From Quadrisphaera sp. RL12-1S (GTDB lineage: Bacteria > Actinomycetota > Actinomycetes > Actinomycetales > Quadrisphaeraceae), in NCBI RefSeq assembly GCF_014270065.1, contig NZ_JACNME010000001.1, positions 124,001 through 188,000 on the forward strand: a DNA stretch of 64,000 nt. Direction: 5' to 3'. A model generated the notes under the pieces. That model made no database searches. It was not told the DNA's origin and worked only from the letters and a program-made list of their open reading frames with translations. The translations under genes were made by a program, and so were the position numbers. Below are positions 1 to 8,625 of the stretch, one piece after another. Position 1 is the stretch's first letter. The number at the start of each line of letters is the position of its first letter.

Positions 1-61
1 CCACCCCGAGCCGGCGTTCCTGCGGGCCCTCGCCTCTCCGGGAGCCTCCCGCCTGCGCTGA
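1..61 (+). CDS. C-terminal end of an unidentified protein (partial)
   Basis: A frame open from base 2 runs 19 codons to a TGA at 59-61, ending in the residues ASRLR. It is cut by the window edge and too short to assign. A hairpin follows 20 nt later, as expected after a gene end. A LacI- or ROK-type regulator is common upstream of an operon like the next one, but nothing visible proves that here. Confidence 0.4.
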   Translation, partial: HPEPAFLRALASPGASRLR

Positions 62-81
62 CCACCCTCCTCCTCCCTCGT

Positions 82-145
82 CGCAGCCGAGCGCCTGCTC
101 GCGGTTCCCGCCCCCTCCGGAACCGCATCCCGGCGCTCGGCTGCG
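82..145. terminator. Nested inverted repeat, probable terminator
   Basis: Arms CGCAGCCGAGCGC (82-94) and its exact reverse complement (133-145) enclose a second 8-bp stem, 101-108 with 119-126. It lies just after the partial gene. The same 13-nt arms return at 3591-3620 after the ABC operon. A LacI-type operator is a less likely reading. Confidence 0.6.
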
Positions 146-196
146 GTCGTGATGGCTTCGAGATCGGGAGGAAAGGTGCTTACCGGACGGTCGGGT

Positions 197-202
197 TAGC
201 CT
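197..202 (+). promoter_or_regulatory. Possible -10 box of the first ABC operon
   Basis: TAGCCT lies about 58 nt before the chosen start of the binding-protein gene. No convincing -35 hexamer is seen at the right distance, so this is a weak call. Confidence 0.3.
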
Positions 203-259
203 GATCCAGTCACGGAGCAGGGACGCTCGGTGACCAGGTCCGACGACGAGGAGGTCGAC

Positions 260-1684
260 GTGCCCGATCCGTGGACACCGCTCACCCGACCACGCAGCAG
301 CAGGCGACCGAGCCCACCGCCGACGCGCCGCCAGGTGCTGCGCGCCGCCGGTCTCGGCATCGCGGGCCTGGGCGCCCTCGGTGCCACGGCTGCCTGCGGC
401 ACCCCCGGCACCGCCCCGGCCGCCGGCGCTCCGCTGCCGGCCGCGAGCCCCGGCGAGGTGGTGAGGCTGCAGTACTGGGCGTGGCTGAAGGACCTGCAGA
501 AGGTCTGCGACGTGTGGAACGCCAAGAACCCCTCGGTGCAGGTGGAGGCCGTCTGGATCCCCGGTGGCAACTCCGGCGGCTACCAGAAGATCTTCTCCGC
601 GCTGGCCGCCGGCTCGGGCCCGGACCTCGCGCAGATCGAGGTCCGCACGCTGCCCAGCTACCTGCTCCAGAACGGCCTCGCAGACCTGTCCGCGTACGGC
701 TTCGGGGACGTCATCGGGTCCTACGACGAGGGCCTGGCCAGCCAGGTCCGCCTGGACGGCAGGCTGTGGGGCGTCCCGCAGGACTCCGGCCCGATCGGCT
801 TCTTCTACCGCACCGAGAGCCTCGAGGCCGTCGGCGCGCAGCCACCGTCCACGTGGGAGGAGTGGCTGGAGGTCGCGCGTGCCATCCACGGCAACGACGC
901 CGGCCACTGGATCGACAGCTTCAACGCCGGCGACCCCACCACCTTCATCTCCATCGCCACCCAGGCCGGGGCCACCTGGTTCAAACCGGAGGGCGAGGAG
1001 TGGGTCATCGACATGACCGACGACGCCACCGCCGCCGTCGCGACGCTCTTCGACACCGCTCTCGACGAGGGCCTGCTCAACACCGCCCTCCCCCCGTTCT
1101 CCGTCGGCTGGTTCGCCGCGGCCGGCAGCGGCGCCATCGCCAGCCTGGTGTCCGGCTCGTGGGCCGACGCGCTCATCGAGGGCACCACCGGCGGAGAGGG
1201 CCAGTGGCGCGTCGCGCCGGTGCCCACCTGGGCCTCCGACCCGAGCCTGACGAAGGCCGTCGGCTCGAGCTACCTCGGTGGCTCGACGGCGGCCATCACC
1301 TCCACCTGCGCCCACCCGCGCGAGGCGCTGGCGTTCGCCACCTGGATGACCACCGACCCGGAGGGCATCGACGCGATGATCCAGTACAGCGGCATCGGCT
1401 GGTCGCCGGCCAGCGACTACATCGGGAAGGCCCGCCAGCAGCCGTCGGAGTTCTTCAGCGGCCAGTCCTACAACACCGAGGTCTTCCAGCCGGCCGCGCA
1501 GCAGCAGCGCACCGACTGGACCTGGTCGCCGGTCACGCTGCAGGCCATCAACATCGTGGCTGACGCGTTCCGCGCCCGGCTCACCGGCGGGTACCGCACC
1601 TGCCTGGACGCCCTCGCCGCGGCGCAGCCGCAGGTGGTGGCCGCGCACCGCGACAAGGGCCTGGCCGTGAGGGCCGCCTCGTGA
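260..1684 (+). CDS. Carbohydrate ABC transporter substrate-binding lipoprotein (family 1)
   Basis: Extracellular solute-binding protein that should capture a sugar or oligosaccharide for the two permeases encoded next. The N-terminus has a twin-arginine-like motif (TRRQVLR, arginines near residues 23-24), a hydrophobic stretch and a lipobox ending ATAAC at Cys46, so it is probably exported by Tat and lipid-anchored. The GTG at 260 is preferred because GAGGAGG lies 5 nt upstream; a GTG at 230 would add ten residues. The 474-aa length is usual for family 1 proteins. It overlaps the next gene by GTGA. No ATPase gene is in the cluster, so a shared MsiK-type ATPase elsewhere is inferred. The substrate cannot be told. 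Confidence 0.88.
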   Translation: MPDPWTPLTRPRSSRRPSPPPTRRQVLRAAGLGIAGLGALGATAACGTPGTAPAAGAPLPAASPGEVVRLQYWAWLKDLQKVCDVWNAKNPSVQVEAVWIPGGNSGGYQKIFSALAAGSGPDLAQIEVRTLPSYLLQNGLADLSAYGFGDVIGSYDEGLASQVRLDGRLWGVPQDSGPIGFFYRTESLEAVGAQPPSTWEEWLEVARAIHGNDAGHWIDSFNAGDPTTFISIATQAGATWFKPEGEEWVIDMTDDATAAVATLFDTALDEGLLNTALPPFSVGWFAAAGSGAIASLVSGSWADALIEGTTGGEGQWRVAPVPTWASDPSLTKAVGSSYLGGSTAAITSTCAHPREALAFATWMTTDPEGIDAMIQYSGIGWSPASDYIGKARQQPSEFFSGQSYNTEVFQPAAQQQRTDWTWSPVTLQAINIVADAFRARLTGGYRTCLDALAAAQPQVVAAHRDKGLAVRAAS

Positions 1685-2649
1685 GCGCCGTGGAGGCCTC
1701 CGGGCAGGAGACCAGCAGGACGACGACGGGCGCGCGGTCGGCGCCCGTCCCGCGCCGCCGGCGCGCGGGGGGCGCCCAGCGGAGGGCGCCGTGGCTGCTC
1801 ATGGCGCCGTTCCTGCTGCTCTTCGCGCTGACGTTCGTCGCCCCGGTGCTCTACGCGGTCGGGCAGAGCTTCACGCGGGTGACCCGCGAGGGGCTGTTCG
1901 GGCAGGCCGGCGCGTCGTCGGGGTTCGCCGGGTTCGAGAACTACGCGCGGGCGCTGTCGGACGGCGGCTTCGCCGCGTCGGTGGGCCGCGTGCTGCTGTT
2001 CGGCGTCGTCCAGGTGACCGTGATGATCGTCGCGGCGACCGTGCTGGCGCTGCTGCTGGAGTCGGCCTCGGCGAGGTGGCCGGGCTTCTTCCGCACGGCG
2101 TACTTCCTGCCCTACGGCATCCCGGGCGTCATCGCGACCATCCTGTGGAGCTTCCTGTACGTGCCCGGCATCTCCCCGGTGCTGGGGCTGCTCGCCGCGG
2201 TGGGGATCGACCTGGACCCGCTCGCCCCGAGCACCGTGCTGTGGTCGATCGCCAACATCGTGACCTGGGCCTACACCGGCTACAACATGCTGATCATCGT
2301 CGCGCAGCTGAAGTCGATCCCGAAGGAGCTGTACGAGGCGGCGCGGGTGGACGGCGCCGGCCCGCTGCGCATCGCCCGGTCCCTGCAGCTGCCGCTGGTG
2401 CGTCCGGCGCTCGTGCTGGCGACGGTCTTCTCGATCATCGGGACGCTGCAGCTGTTCGCGGAGCCGCAGGTGCTGCAGGCGGTCTCCCCGGCGATCAGCA
2501 ACGACTACACGCCCAACCTCGCCGCGTACAACTCCGCCTTCAACTACAACGACTACGGGGTGGCCTCGGCGCAGGCCGTGCTCATCGCCCTCGCGGCGTT
2601 CGTGCTGAGCGCGGTCTTCCTGGGCCTGACGAACAGGGGACGCCGATGA
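1681..2649 (+). CDS. Sugar ABC transporter permease, MalF/UgpA type
   Basis: Inner-membrane permease of about 322 residues that forms half of the translocation pore with the next gene's product. A basic cytoplasmic N-terminus (about 35 residues) precedes the first membrane segment (LLMAPFLLLFALTF). The EAA loop that contacts the ATPase is clear: YEAARVDGAGPLRI, about 220 residues in. The GTG start overlaps the previous stop and the stop overlaps the next ATG, so the three genes are translationally coupled. Confidence 0.9.
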   Translation: MSAVEASGQETSRTTTGARSAPVPRRRRAGGAQRRAPWLLMAPFLLLFALTFVAPVLYAVGQSFTRVTREGLFGQAGASSGFAGFENYARALSDGGFAASVGRVLLFGVVQVTVMIVAATVLALLLESASARWPGFFRTAYFLPYGIPGVIATILWSFLYVPGISPVLGLLAAVGIDLDPLAPSTVLWSIANIVTWAYTGYNMLIIVAQLKSIPKELYEAARVDGAGPLRIARSLQLPLVRPALVLATVFSIIGTLQLFAEPQVLQAVSPAISNDYTPNLAAYNSAFNYNDYGVASAQAVLIALAAFVLSAVFLGLTNRGRR

Positions 2650-3578
2650 CCACCACCAGCACCCCCGGATCCACGACGACGAGCACTGCCGGCGAGGGGC
2701 CCGCTGCGCCCCGGCAGGAGGCCGGCGAGGGAGCACGCCGCAGACGAGGCACGACCGTGCTGGTCACCGCCGTGCTCGCCGTCGTCACCGCGTACTTCCT
2801 GCTGCCCGTGTACTGGGTGGTGGTCGCGGCGACGAAGTCGACGCAGGACCTGTTCGGCACGAACGGCTTCTGGTTCTCCGCACGTCCGCAGCTGCTGAGC
2901 AACCTCGGCGCGGTCTTCACCTACGACGGCGGGATCTTCGTGCGCTGGCTGCTCAACAGCCTGCTGTACGCCGGCCTGGGCGCGGTGCTCGCCACCTACT
3001 TCGCCGCGGCGGCCGGGTACGCCCTGGCCAAGTACGACTTCCGCGGGCGCGGCCTGGTGCAGGCGCTCGTGCTGGGCGGTGTCCTGGTGCCGGGGACGGC
3101 GACAGCGCTGCCGCTGTTCCTGCTGTTCTCGCAGATGGGCCTGGCCAACACGTACTGGGGCGTGCTCGTGCCCAGCCTGGTCAGCCCGTTCGGGGTGTTC
3201 CTCGTGCAGGTGTACGCGAGGGCGACCGTGCCGGACTCGATGGTGGAGGCGGCGCGGCTGGACGGCGCGGGCGAGCTGCGCATCTTCCACGTGTTCGCGC
3301 TGCGGGCGCTGGCGCCGGCGCTGGTCACGGTGCTGCTGTTCCAGGTCGTCGGGATCTGGAACAACTACTTCCTGCCGCTGGTGATGCTCGCCGACCAGCG
3401 GCTGTACCCGGTGACGCTGGGCCTGACGGCGTGGCGCAGCCAGGTGGACCGGCTGCCGGAGTTCTACCAGCTGACCACGGCGGGCGTGCTGGTCAGCGTG
3501 GTCCCGCTGGCGATCGCGATGCTCGTCCTGCAGCGGTACTGGCGCGGCGGCCTGACGGAGGGCGCGGTGAAGGACTGA
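2646..3578 (+). CDS. Sugar ABC transporter permease, MalG/UgpE type
   Basis: Second permease of the importer, 310 residues. The start is the ATG in an ATGA overlap with the previous stop; the frame is open further upstream but that part shadows the first permease. A low-complexity Thr/Ser/Ala N-terminus of about 36 residues precedes the first membrane segment. The EAA loop reads VEAARLDGAGELRI, and further hydrophobic segments follow it. A perfect 30-nt palindrome sits 12 nt after the stop, closing the operon. Confidence 0.9.
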   Translation: MTTTSTPGSTTTSTAGEGPAAPRQEAGEGARRRRGTTVLVTAVLAVVTAYFLLPVYWVVVAATKSTQDLFGTNGFWFSARPQLLSNLGAVFTYDGGIFVRWLLNSLLYAGLGAVLATYFAAAAGYALAKYDFRGRGLVQALVLGGVLVPGTATALPLFLLFSQMGLANTYWGVLVPSLVSPFGVFLVQVYARATVPDSMVEAARLDGAGELRIFHVFALRALAPALVTVLLFQVVGIWNNYFLPLVMLADQRLYPVTLGLTAWRSQVDRLPEFYQLTTAGVLVSVVPLAIAMLVLQRYWRGGLTEGAVKD

Positions 3579-3590
3579 CCGGCCCGCGGT

Positions 3591-3620
3591 CCACCGCAGC
3601 CGAGCGCTCGGCTGCGGTGG
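3591..3620. terminator. Perfect palindrome between convergent genes (bidirectional terminator)
   Basis: A 30-nt perfect palindrome centred on GAGCGCTC lies between the ABC operon and the convergent M42 peptidase gene. Its arms include the same CGCAGCCGAGCGC found at 82-94. No U-tract is obvious, as is usual in this GC range. Confidence 0.7.
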
Positions 3621-3637
3621 AGCGGGGCGGGGGGGGG

Positions 3638-4828
3638 TCAGGCGCCGGTGGCGTCCTCGCGGGCGGGTTCGCGCGGCGCGGGCTGCACCGACTCCGAGGG
3701 GAACTCCTCCAGCGGCCCGGCCGGGCGGCGGTCCCAGTCGGAGAACGTCAGGTCGGTCTGCAGGTACAGCACCAGCAGGCGCGTCAGCGCCACCAGGCCG
3801 TCGAGGTGCGTGCGCTCGTGGCCGTGACCGGAGTCGACACCCGCCCCGAGCAGCGCGGCCCGCGCCTCGATGCCCGCCTCCAGCGCGGGGGCGGCGTCGG
3901 AGCGGTAGTGGCGGTACACGTCGCGGCGCACGGGCACCCCGTGCTCGGCGCCGAGGGCCAGCAGCCGGCGCGACAGGTGGTAGTCGAACGGCCCGGTCAT
4001 GTCCATCATGCCGACGTTGGCCGTGCGCTCCGAGCTCGCCTGGCCGGGGGCCACGACGGCGTTGTCGACGGCGACGAGCTCGGAGACGTCCCGGTCCAGG
4101 CCGTGCGTGGCGCCGAACCCGACCTCCTCGCCGATGGTCACGAGCAGCTGCGCGCCCACCCGCGGCACCACCCCGGCGTCGGCGAGCGCCTTCAGCGCGG
4201 TCAGGCACGCGGCCAGCCCGGCCTTGTCGTCGAGGTGGCGGCTCTTGACGAAGCCAGCGGGTGTGATCCGCGGGTCGGCGTCGAGCGCCACGAAGTCGCC
4301 CACCTGGATCCCCAGCGCCTCGAGCCCGGCCGCGTCGGAGACGGGCTCGTCCACGCGGACCTCCACCTGGTGCCAGCCGACGCCCTGGGTGTCGATGTCG
4401 TCGCCGAAGGCGTGCCCGGCGGACAGCAGCGGCAGCACGGTGCCGGTGTGGACGCGGTCGGGGTCGTCGGTCATCACGGTGACGTGGGCGCCCTCGGAGA
4501 AGCGCGCGCTGTGCGAGCCGACCGGCACCACCTCCAGGCGGCCGTTCTCCTTGAGCCGCTTGACCATGCACCCGATCGTGTCGGCGTGGACGACGACGGC
4601 GCGGCGCACCGTCGACCCGGAGCCGAGCCGCGCCCGCAGCAGCCCGCGGCGGGTCAGGTCGAACGGCAGCCCGAGCGCGGAGATCCGGTCGCCCACCAGC
4701 TGCATCACCGCGTCGGTGCGGCCCGACGGGCTGGGGGTGAGCAGCAGGTCGACCGCGGTGGAGCGCAGGTACTCCTCGTCGACCGGCAGGTCGCGGGGAG
4801 CGGGGTCCAGCTCAGGAGCGGTGGGCAC
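3638..4828 (-). CDS. M42-family metallopeptidase of the NAGGN osmoprotectant cluster
   Basis: Cytosolic di-metal aminopeptidase-like protein, 396 residues. Metal and catalytic motifs are visible: HAD at 81-83, HLDDK with Asp200, GEE at 233-235, Asp255 in VDN, and a His-rich SGHGHERTH near 333-341. The family member encoded beside ngg and asnO is annotated as the 'osmoprotectant NAGGN system M42 peptidase'; a role in turnover of the peptide osmolyte is inferred in the literature rather than settled. The gene follows ngg by 51 nt on the same strand. A TAGCGT box 8 nt before the GTG start suggests an additional leaderless promoter of its own. Confidence 0.87.
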   Translation of the reverse strand: MPTAPELDPAPRDLPVDEEYLRSTAVDLLLTPSPSGRTDAVMQLVGDRISALGLPFDLTRRGLLRARLGSGSTVRRAVVVHADTIGCMVKRLKENGRLEVVPVGSHSARFSEGAHVTVMTDDPDRVHTGTVLPLLSAGHAFGDDIDTQGVGWHQVEVRVDEPVSDAAGLEALGIQVGDFVALDADPRITPAGFVKSRHLDDKAGLAACLTALKALADAGVVPRVGAQLLVTIGEEVGFGATHGLDRDVSELVAVDNAVVAPGQASSERTANVGMMDMTGPFDYHLSRRLLALGAEHGVPVRRDVYRHYRSDAAPALEAGIEARAALLGAGVDSGHGHERTHLDGLVALTRLLVLYLQTDLTFSDWDRRPAGPLEEFPSESVQPAPREPAREDATGA

Positions 4829-4836
4829 GACCGGTC

Positions 4837-4842
4837 ACGCTA
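4837..4842 (-). promoter_or_regulatory. -10 box, leaderless start of the M42 peptidase gene
   Basis: TAGCGT on the minus strand ends 8 nt before the GTG start codon. This spacing would place the transcription start at or next to the GTG. Confidence 0.45.
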
Positions 4843-4879
4843 GGGCTGCCGGGCCCCGCCGTCCTGTCGAGGCCGCCGG

Positions 4880-6655
4880 TCACCGCCGGGTCTCGGGGAA
4901 CAGGAGGTCCACGAAGCGCTCCGCGGTCGGCTGCGGCTCGTGGTTGGCCAGCCCCGGCCGCTCGTTCGCCTCGATGATCACGTACTCGTCGCCCTCGACG
5001 TCGGGCACGAGGAAGTCGAGCCCGGTGACGGGGATCCCGATGACCCGGCTCGCGCGCCGCGCCGCCTCCGCCACCACGGGGTGGAGCCGGTCGGTGACGT
5101 CGTCGATGGTGCCGCCGGTGTGGAGGTTGGCGGTGCGCCGCACCGGCAGCACCTCCCCGCGCGGGAGGACGTCGGCCAGGCGGTACCCGGCGGCGGCCAC
5201 CACGGCCTCGGTGGTCTCGTCCAGGGGGATGGTGCTCTCCCCGCCGGTGGCCTGCGCGCGCCGCCGGGAGTGCCGGCGCACCAGCTCCGCGACGGAGTCA
5301 CGCCCGGTGCCCACCACCTGCGCGGGGCGGCGCACCGCGGCGGCCACCACCTCGTGGTCGATGACGACGACGCGCAGGTCCTCCCCGTCGACGCGCTCCT
5401 CCACCACCACGTCCGGGCAGAACGCCAGCGCCCGGCGCACGGCCGCGACCAGGGCGTCGTCGTCGGCGACCCCGACGGTGATGCCCCGGCCCTGCTCGCC
5501 GCGGGCGGGCTTGACGACCACGTCGCCGACCTCGGCGAGCAGGGACCGCACGGGACGCAGGTCGTCGTCGCCGGCGCCCGTGGTCTCCGCGGCGCGCGGC
5601 ACGCGCAGGCCGGCGCCGGCGAGGAGCCGGGAGGTGACGCGCTTGTCGTCGCAGCGGCTCATGGCGACGGCGCTGGTGAGCTCGGACAGCGACTCGCGGG
5701 TGAGGACGCTGCGCGCGCCGGAGGAGATCCGCAGCTCCCCCGACGGCGCGTCGGTGACCTCCACGCGCAGCCCGCGGCGCATGGCCTCGTCGGCGATGAT
5801 CCGCGCGTAGGGGTTGACGTCGTCCAGGCCCGCCGGCCGCGGGGAGTAGAGCGCCTGGTTGATGGGGTTCTTGCGCTTGACGCAGACCGCCGGGGTGGGG
5901 GTGAACCCGAGCTTGCGGTACAGCGCGATGGCGCCGGTGTTGCTGTGCAGCACCGACAGGTCCAGGTGGGCGCGCCCGCGCGCCGCGTACCGCTCCGCGA
6001 GCCGGCGCACGAGGGCCTCCCCGGTGCCGGGGGGCGCGGCGTCGGGGTCCACGGCGAGGCACCACAGGCTGGCGCCGCCCTCGGGGTCCCCGAAGGCGAG
6101 CACGTGGTCGACGCCGGTGACGGTGCCGACCACGCGCGGCGGCTCCTGCCCGTCGTGCGCGCTGCGGCGCTGGTCCAGGGCCACGAGGTGGGTGAAGGTG
6201 CGGGTGCGCTGGTTGGCCCACATGGTGTCGACGTCGGCCTCCACCATGCGCGCCGTCGCGTAGATGCGGTTGACCTGCTCGAGCTCCTCGCGGGCCTGCA
6301 CGGTGCGCACCTCGACGTCGCGGACCGCGTCACGGCGCTGGCGGTAGGAGTGCAGGTCGAGCCGGAACGTGTAGGACGGGTCCACGAACAGCTCGTGGGG
6401 GGAGGTGCCCACCAGCACCTGCGGGTCCGGGACGTAGCAGGCGATGTCGCGCTGGCCGCTGGCCTCGTCGCGCAGCGCGTCGAGCACCCCGCTGGGCTCG
6501 GCGAAGGTGCTGCCGAACACCAGCCGGCCCCACCCCATGTCGAGGACGACGTCGGGGTCGGTGCCGTGACGAGGGTGCCCGGTGCCGAGGTCCGGCCGTC
6601 GGGCGCGCAGCCCTGCCACCTGCCGGTGGCGGCGCAGCCCCGCGGTGCCCGCCAT
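4880..6655 (-). CDS. ngg: N-acetylglutaminylglutamine synthetase (GNAT plus ATP-grasp fusion)
   Basis: Bifunctional enzyme of 591 residues that should acetylate glutamine and ligate a second glutamine to give N-acetylglutaminylglutamine. The N-terminal half carries a GNAT acetyltransferase fold (ALVRRLAERYAARGRAH, then LHSNTGAIALYRKLGF). The C-terminal half is ATP-grasp (VVKPARGEQGRG, then IIEANERPGLANHEP). The ATG at 6655 overlaps the asnO stop by ATGA, so the two genes are co-translated. The frame stays open upstream to about 8419, but that part is antisense shadow of asnO in another frame. Placement between asnO and the M42 peptidase matches NAGGN clusters in other bacteria. Confidence 0.92.
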   Translation of the reverse strand: MAGTAGLRRHRQVAGLRARRPDLGTGHPRHGTDPDVVLDMGWGRLVFGSTFAEPSGVLDALRDEASGQRDIACYVPDPQVLVGTSPHELFVDPSYTFRLDLHSYRQRRDAVRDVEVRTVQAREELEQVNRIYATARMVEADVDTMWANQRTRTFTHLVALDQRRSAHDGQEPPRVVGTVTGVDHVLAFGDPEGGASLWCLAVDPDAAPPGTGEALVRRLAERYAARGRAHLDLSVLHSNTGAIALYRKLGFTPTPAVCVKRKNPINQALYSPRPAGLDDVNPYARIIADEAMRRGLRVEVTDAPSGELRISSGARSVLTRESLSELTSAVAMSRCDDKRVTSRLLAGAGLRVPRAAETTGAGDDDLRPVRSLLAEVGDVVVKPARGEQGRGITVGVADDDALVAAVRRALAFCPDVVVEERVDGEDLRVVVIDHEVVAAAVRRPAQVVGTGRDSVAELVRRHSRRRAQATGGESTIPLDETTEAVVAAAGYRLADVLPRGEVLPVRRTANLHTGGTIDDVTDRLHPVVAEAARRASRVIGIPVTGLDFLVPDVEGDEYVIIEANERPGLANHEPQPTAERFVDLLFPETRR

Positions 6656-8529
6656 CAGGCGACCCCGTGCGTCTGCAGCCAGAGCTCCAGCAGACCCACC
6701 TGCCACAGGCGGTTGCCCTTGAGCGGGGTCAGCTCGGAGTTCGGGTCGGCGAGGAGCTCCGCCACGGCGGAGGGGCGGAAGAGCCCCCGCCTCCGGGCGG
6801 CGTCGGAGGACAGCGCGTCGCGCACGAGGTCGAGCACGCCGCCCTCGAGGTGCGTGAGCGCCGGCACCGGGAAGTAGCCCTTGGGCCTGTCGATGACCTC
6901 GCTCGGGATGGTGCGCCGGCCGATGGCCTTGAGGATGCCCTTGCCGCCGTCGGCGAGCTTGAGCTCCGGCGGGACCTGCGCGGCCAGGGTGACGAGGTCG
7001 TGGTCGAGGAAGGGCACCCGGGCCTCCAGGCCCCAGGCCATGGAGGTGTTGTCGACCCGCTTGACCGGGTCGTCCACGAGCATGACCTCGGTGTCGAGGC
7101 GCAGCGCTGCGTCGACGGCGGTGGCGGCGCCGGGACGGCCCAGGTGGGCTGCGACGAAGGCGCGGGACGGGTCGGGCCCGCCCTCGGCGAGCATCCCCTC
7201 CAGGACGCCGTCGCCGACCAGCCACGACATCCCTCCCGGTCCGTCGGGGCCGCGGTCGAAGAACGCGCGGGCGTACGTGCTGGTCGCGGCCTCGACGTCG
7301 AACCCGCCACCGGCCGCGGACGGCACCCGGCCCATCGGCGGGTACCAGTGGTACCCGGCGAAGACCTCGTCGGCGCCCTGGCCTGACTGCACCACGCGGA
7401 TCTCCTGCGCCACCCGCTGGCACAGGAGGTCGAAGGCGACGACGTCGTGGCTGACCATCGGCTCGCTCATGGCGCCGACGGCGTGGCCGAGCGCGTCCAC
7501 CAGCGACGGGCTGTCGACGGCGATCTTGTGGTGGTCCGTGCCGTAGTGCGCGGCGATGACGTCCGAGTACTGGAACTCGTCGCCCTCGCGGCCGCCGGCG
7601 GCGTCGAAGCCGATGGAGAAGGTGGCCAGGCCGGTCTGCCCCTCCTCGGCGAGCAGGCCGACGATGAGGCTGGAGTCGAGCCCGCCCGAGAGCAGCACCC
7701 CGACCGGCACGTCGGCCACGAGGCGGCGGCGGACGGCGGTGCGCAGCGCCTCCTCGACGGCGTCCTCCCAGTCGCGCGCGGTCCAGCCGGCCTTGGCGGG
7801 GTCGCGCTCGTAGGACGGCTGCCAGTAGACGCGGTCGCGGTAGCCGTCGGGCCCGCAGCCGGGCTCGTAGACGCGCACGGTGGCGGGCGGCAGCTTGCGC
7901 ACCCCGCGCAGCAGGGTGCGCGGCGCGGGGACGACGGCGTGCCAGGACAGGTAGTGGTGCAGCGCCACCGGGTCGATGCTCGTGTCGAGGCTGCCGTCCC
8001 GGCGGCCGGCGGCCACCAGGGCCGGCAGGCTGGAGGCGAACCTCACGGCGCCGCGACTCTCGGCGAGGTAGAGCGGCTTGATGCCCAGCCGGTCGCGGGC
8101 CATGACCACGCGCCCGGTCCGCGGCTCGTGCAGGACGACGGCGAACATCCCCACGAGGTGGTCGACGACGTCCTCGCCCCACTCCCGGTAGCCCTTGAGG
8201 ATCACCTCGGTGTCGGAGGTGGACCGGAAGCGGTGCCCCTTCGCCGTCAGCTCCTCCCGCAGCTGCGGGTAGTTGTAGATGCAGCCGTTGAAGACCGCGA
8301 CGACCTCGTCGTCCGCGCTGCCGCCCTCGGGACGGTCCACCATCGGCTGGGCGCCGGCCTCGGAGAGGTCGATGATCGCCAGACGGCGGTGGGCGAGGGC
8401 CACGGGGCCGCGGGCCCACTCCCCCTCGCCGTCCGGACCCCGCGGCGCGAGGACCTCCGACATGCAGCGCACGGCGTCCGCGTCGGCCGAGGCGCCGTCG
8501 AACCTGAGCTCACCGGAGAGTCCGCACAC
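6655..8529 (-). CDS. asnO: N-acetylglutaminylglutamine amidotransferase (asparagine synthetase-like)
   Basis: Glutamine-dependent amidotransferase of 624 residues that amidates the dipeptide to give N-acetylglutaminylglutamine amide, a compatible solute. The N-terminal Ntn glutaminase needs Cys at position 2. The GTG at 8529 gives exactly that (Met-Cys-Gly-Leu-Ser-Gly) and fixes the start, although the frame is open 22 codons further. The synthetase half has the PP-loop SGGLDSS. Other family marks are RGPDGEGEW and LAHRRLAIIDLS. It is the first gene of the NAGGN operon. Ordinary AsnB is the alternative; the ngg neighbour argues against it. Confidence 0.9.
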   Translation of the reverse strand: MCGLSGELRFDGASADADAVRCMSEVLAPRGPDGEGEWARGPVALAHRRLAIIDLSEAGAQPMVDRPEGGSADDEVVAVFNGCIYNYPQLREELTAKGHRFRSTSDTEVILKGYREWGEDVVDHLVGMFAVVLHEPRTGRVVMARDRLGIKPLYLAESRGAVRFASSLPALVAAGRRDGSLDTSIDPVALHHYLSWHAVVPAPRTLLRGVRKLPPATVRVYEPGCGPDGYRDRVYWQPSYERDPAKAGWTARDWEDAVEEALRTAVRRRLVADVPVGVLLSGGLDSSLIVGLLAEEGQTGLATFSIGFDAAGGREGDEFQYSDVIAAHYGTDHHKIAVDSPSLVDALGHAVGAMSEPMVSHDVVAFDLLCQRVAQEIRVVQSGQGADEVFAGYHWYPPMGRVPSAAGGGFDVEAATSTYARAFFDRGPDGPGGMSWLVGDGVLEGMLAEGGPDPSRAFVAAHLGRPGAATAVDAALRLDTEVMLVDDPVKRVDNTSMAWGLEARVPFLDHDLVTLAAQVPPELKLADGGKGILKAIGRRTIPSEVIDRPKGYFPVPALTHLEGGVLDLVRDALSSDAARRRGLFRPSAVAELLADPNSELTPLKGNRLWQVGLLELWLQTHGVA

Positions 8530-8625
8530 CCCTGGCAGCCAACCGCGCCCGCGCCGCGAGCGCCAGCCGGTCGGGTGGATCGCCGTCCTGCGCACGGGGG
8601 ACGCCGCCGCTGGCAGCGAGGTGGC

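Noticed and set aside
196-570. Minus-strand open frame at the left end
   Set aside because: Antisense to the binding-protein gene, with no ribosome-binding site or recognisable motif.
4880-8419. An 1179-codon open frame on the minus strand spanning ngg and most of asnO
   Set aside because: Only the part from 6655 down is ngg; the upstream part is a non-conserved Arg/Pro/Gly-rich shadow of asnO in another frame, caused by extreme GC.
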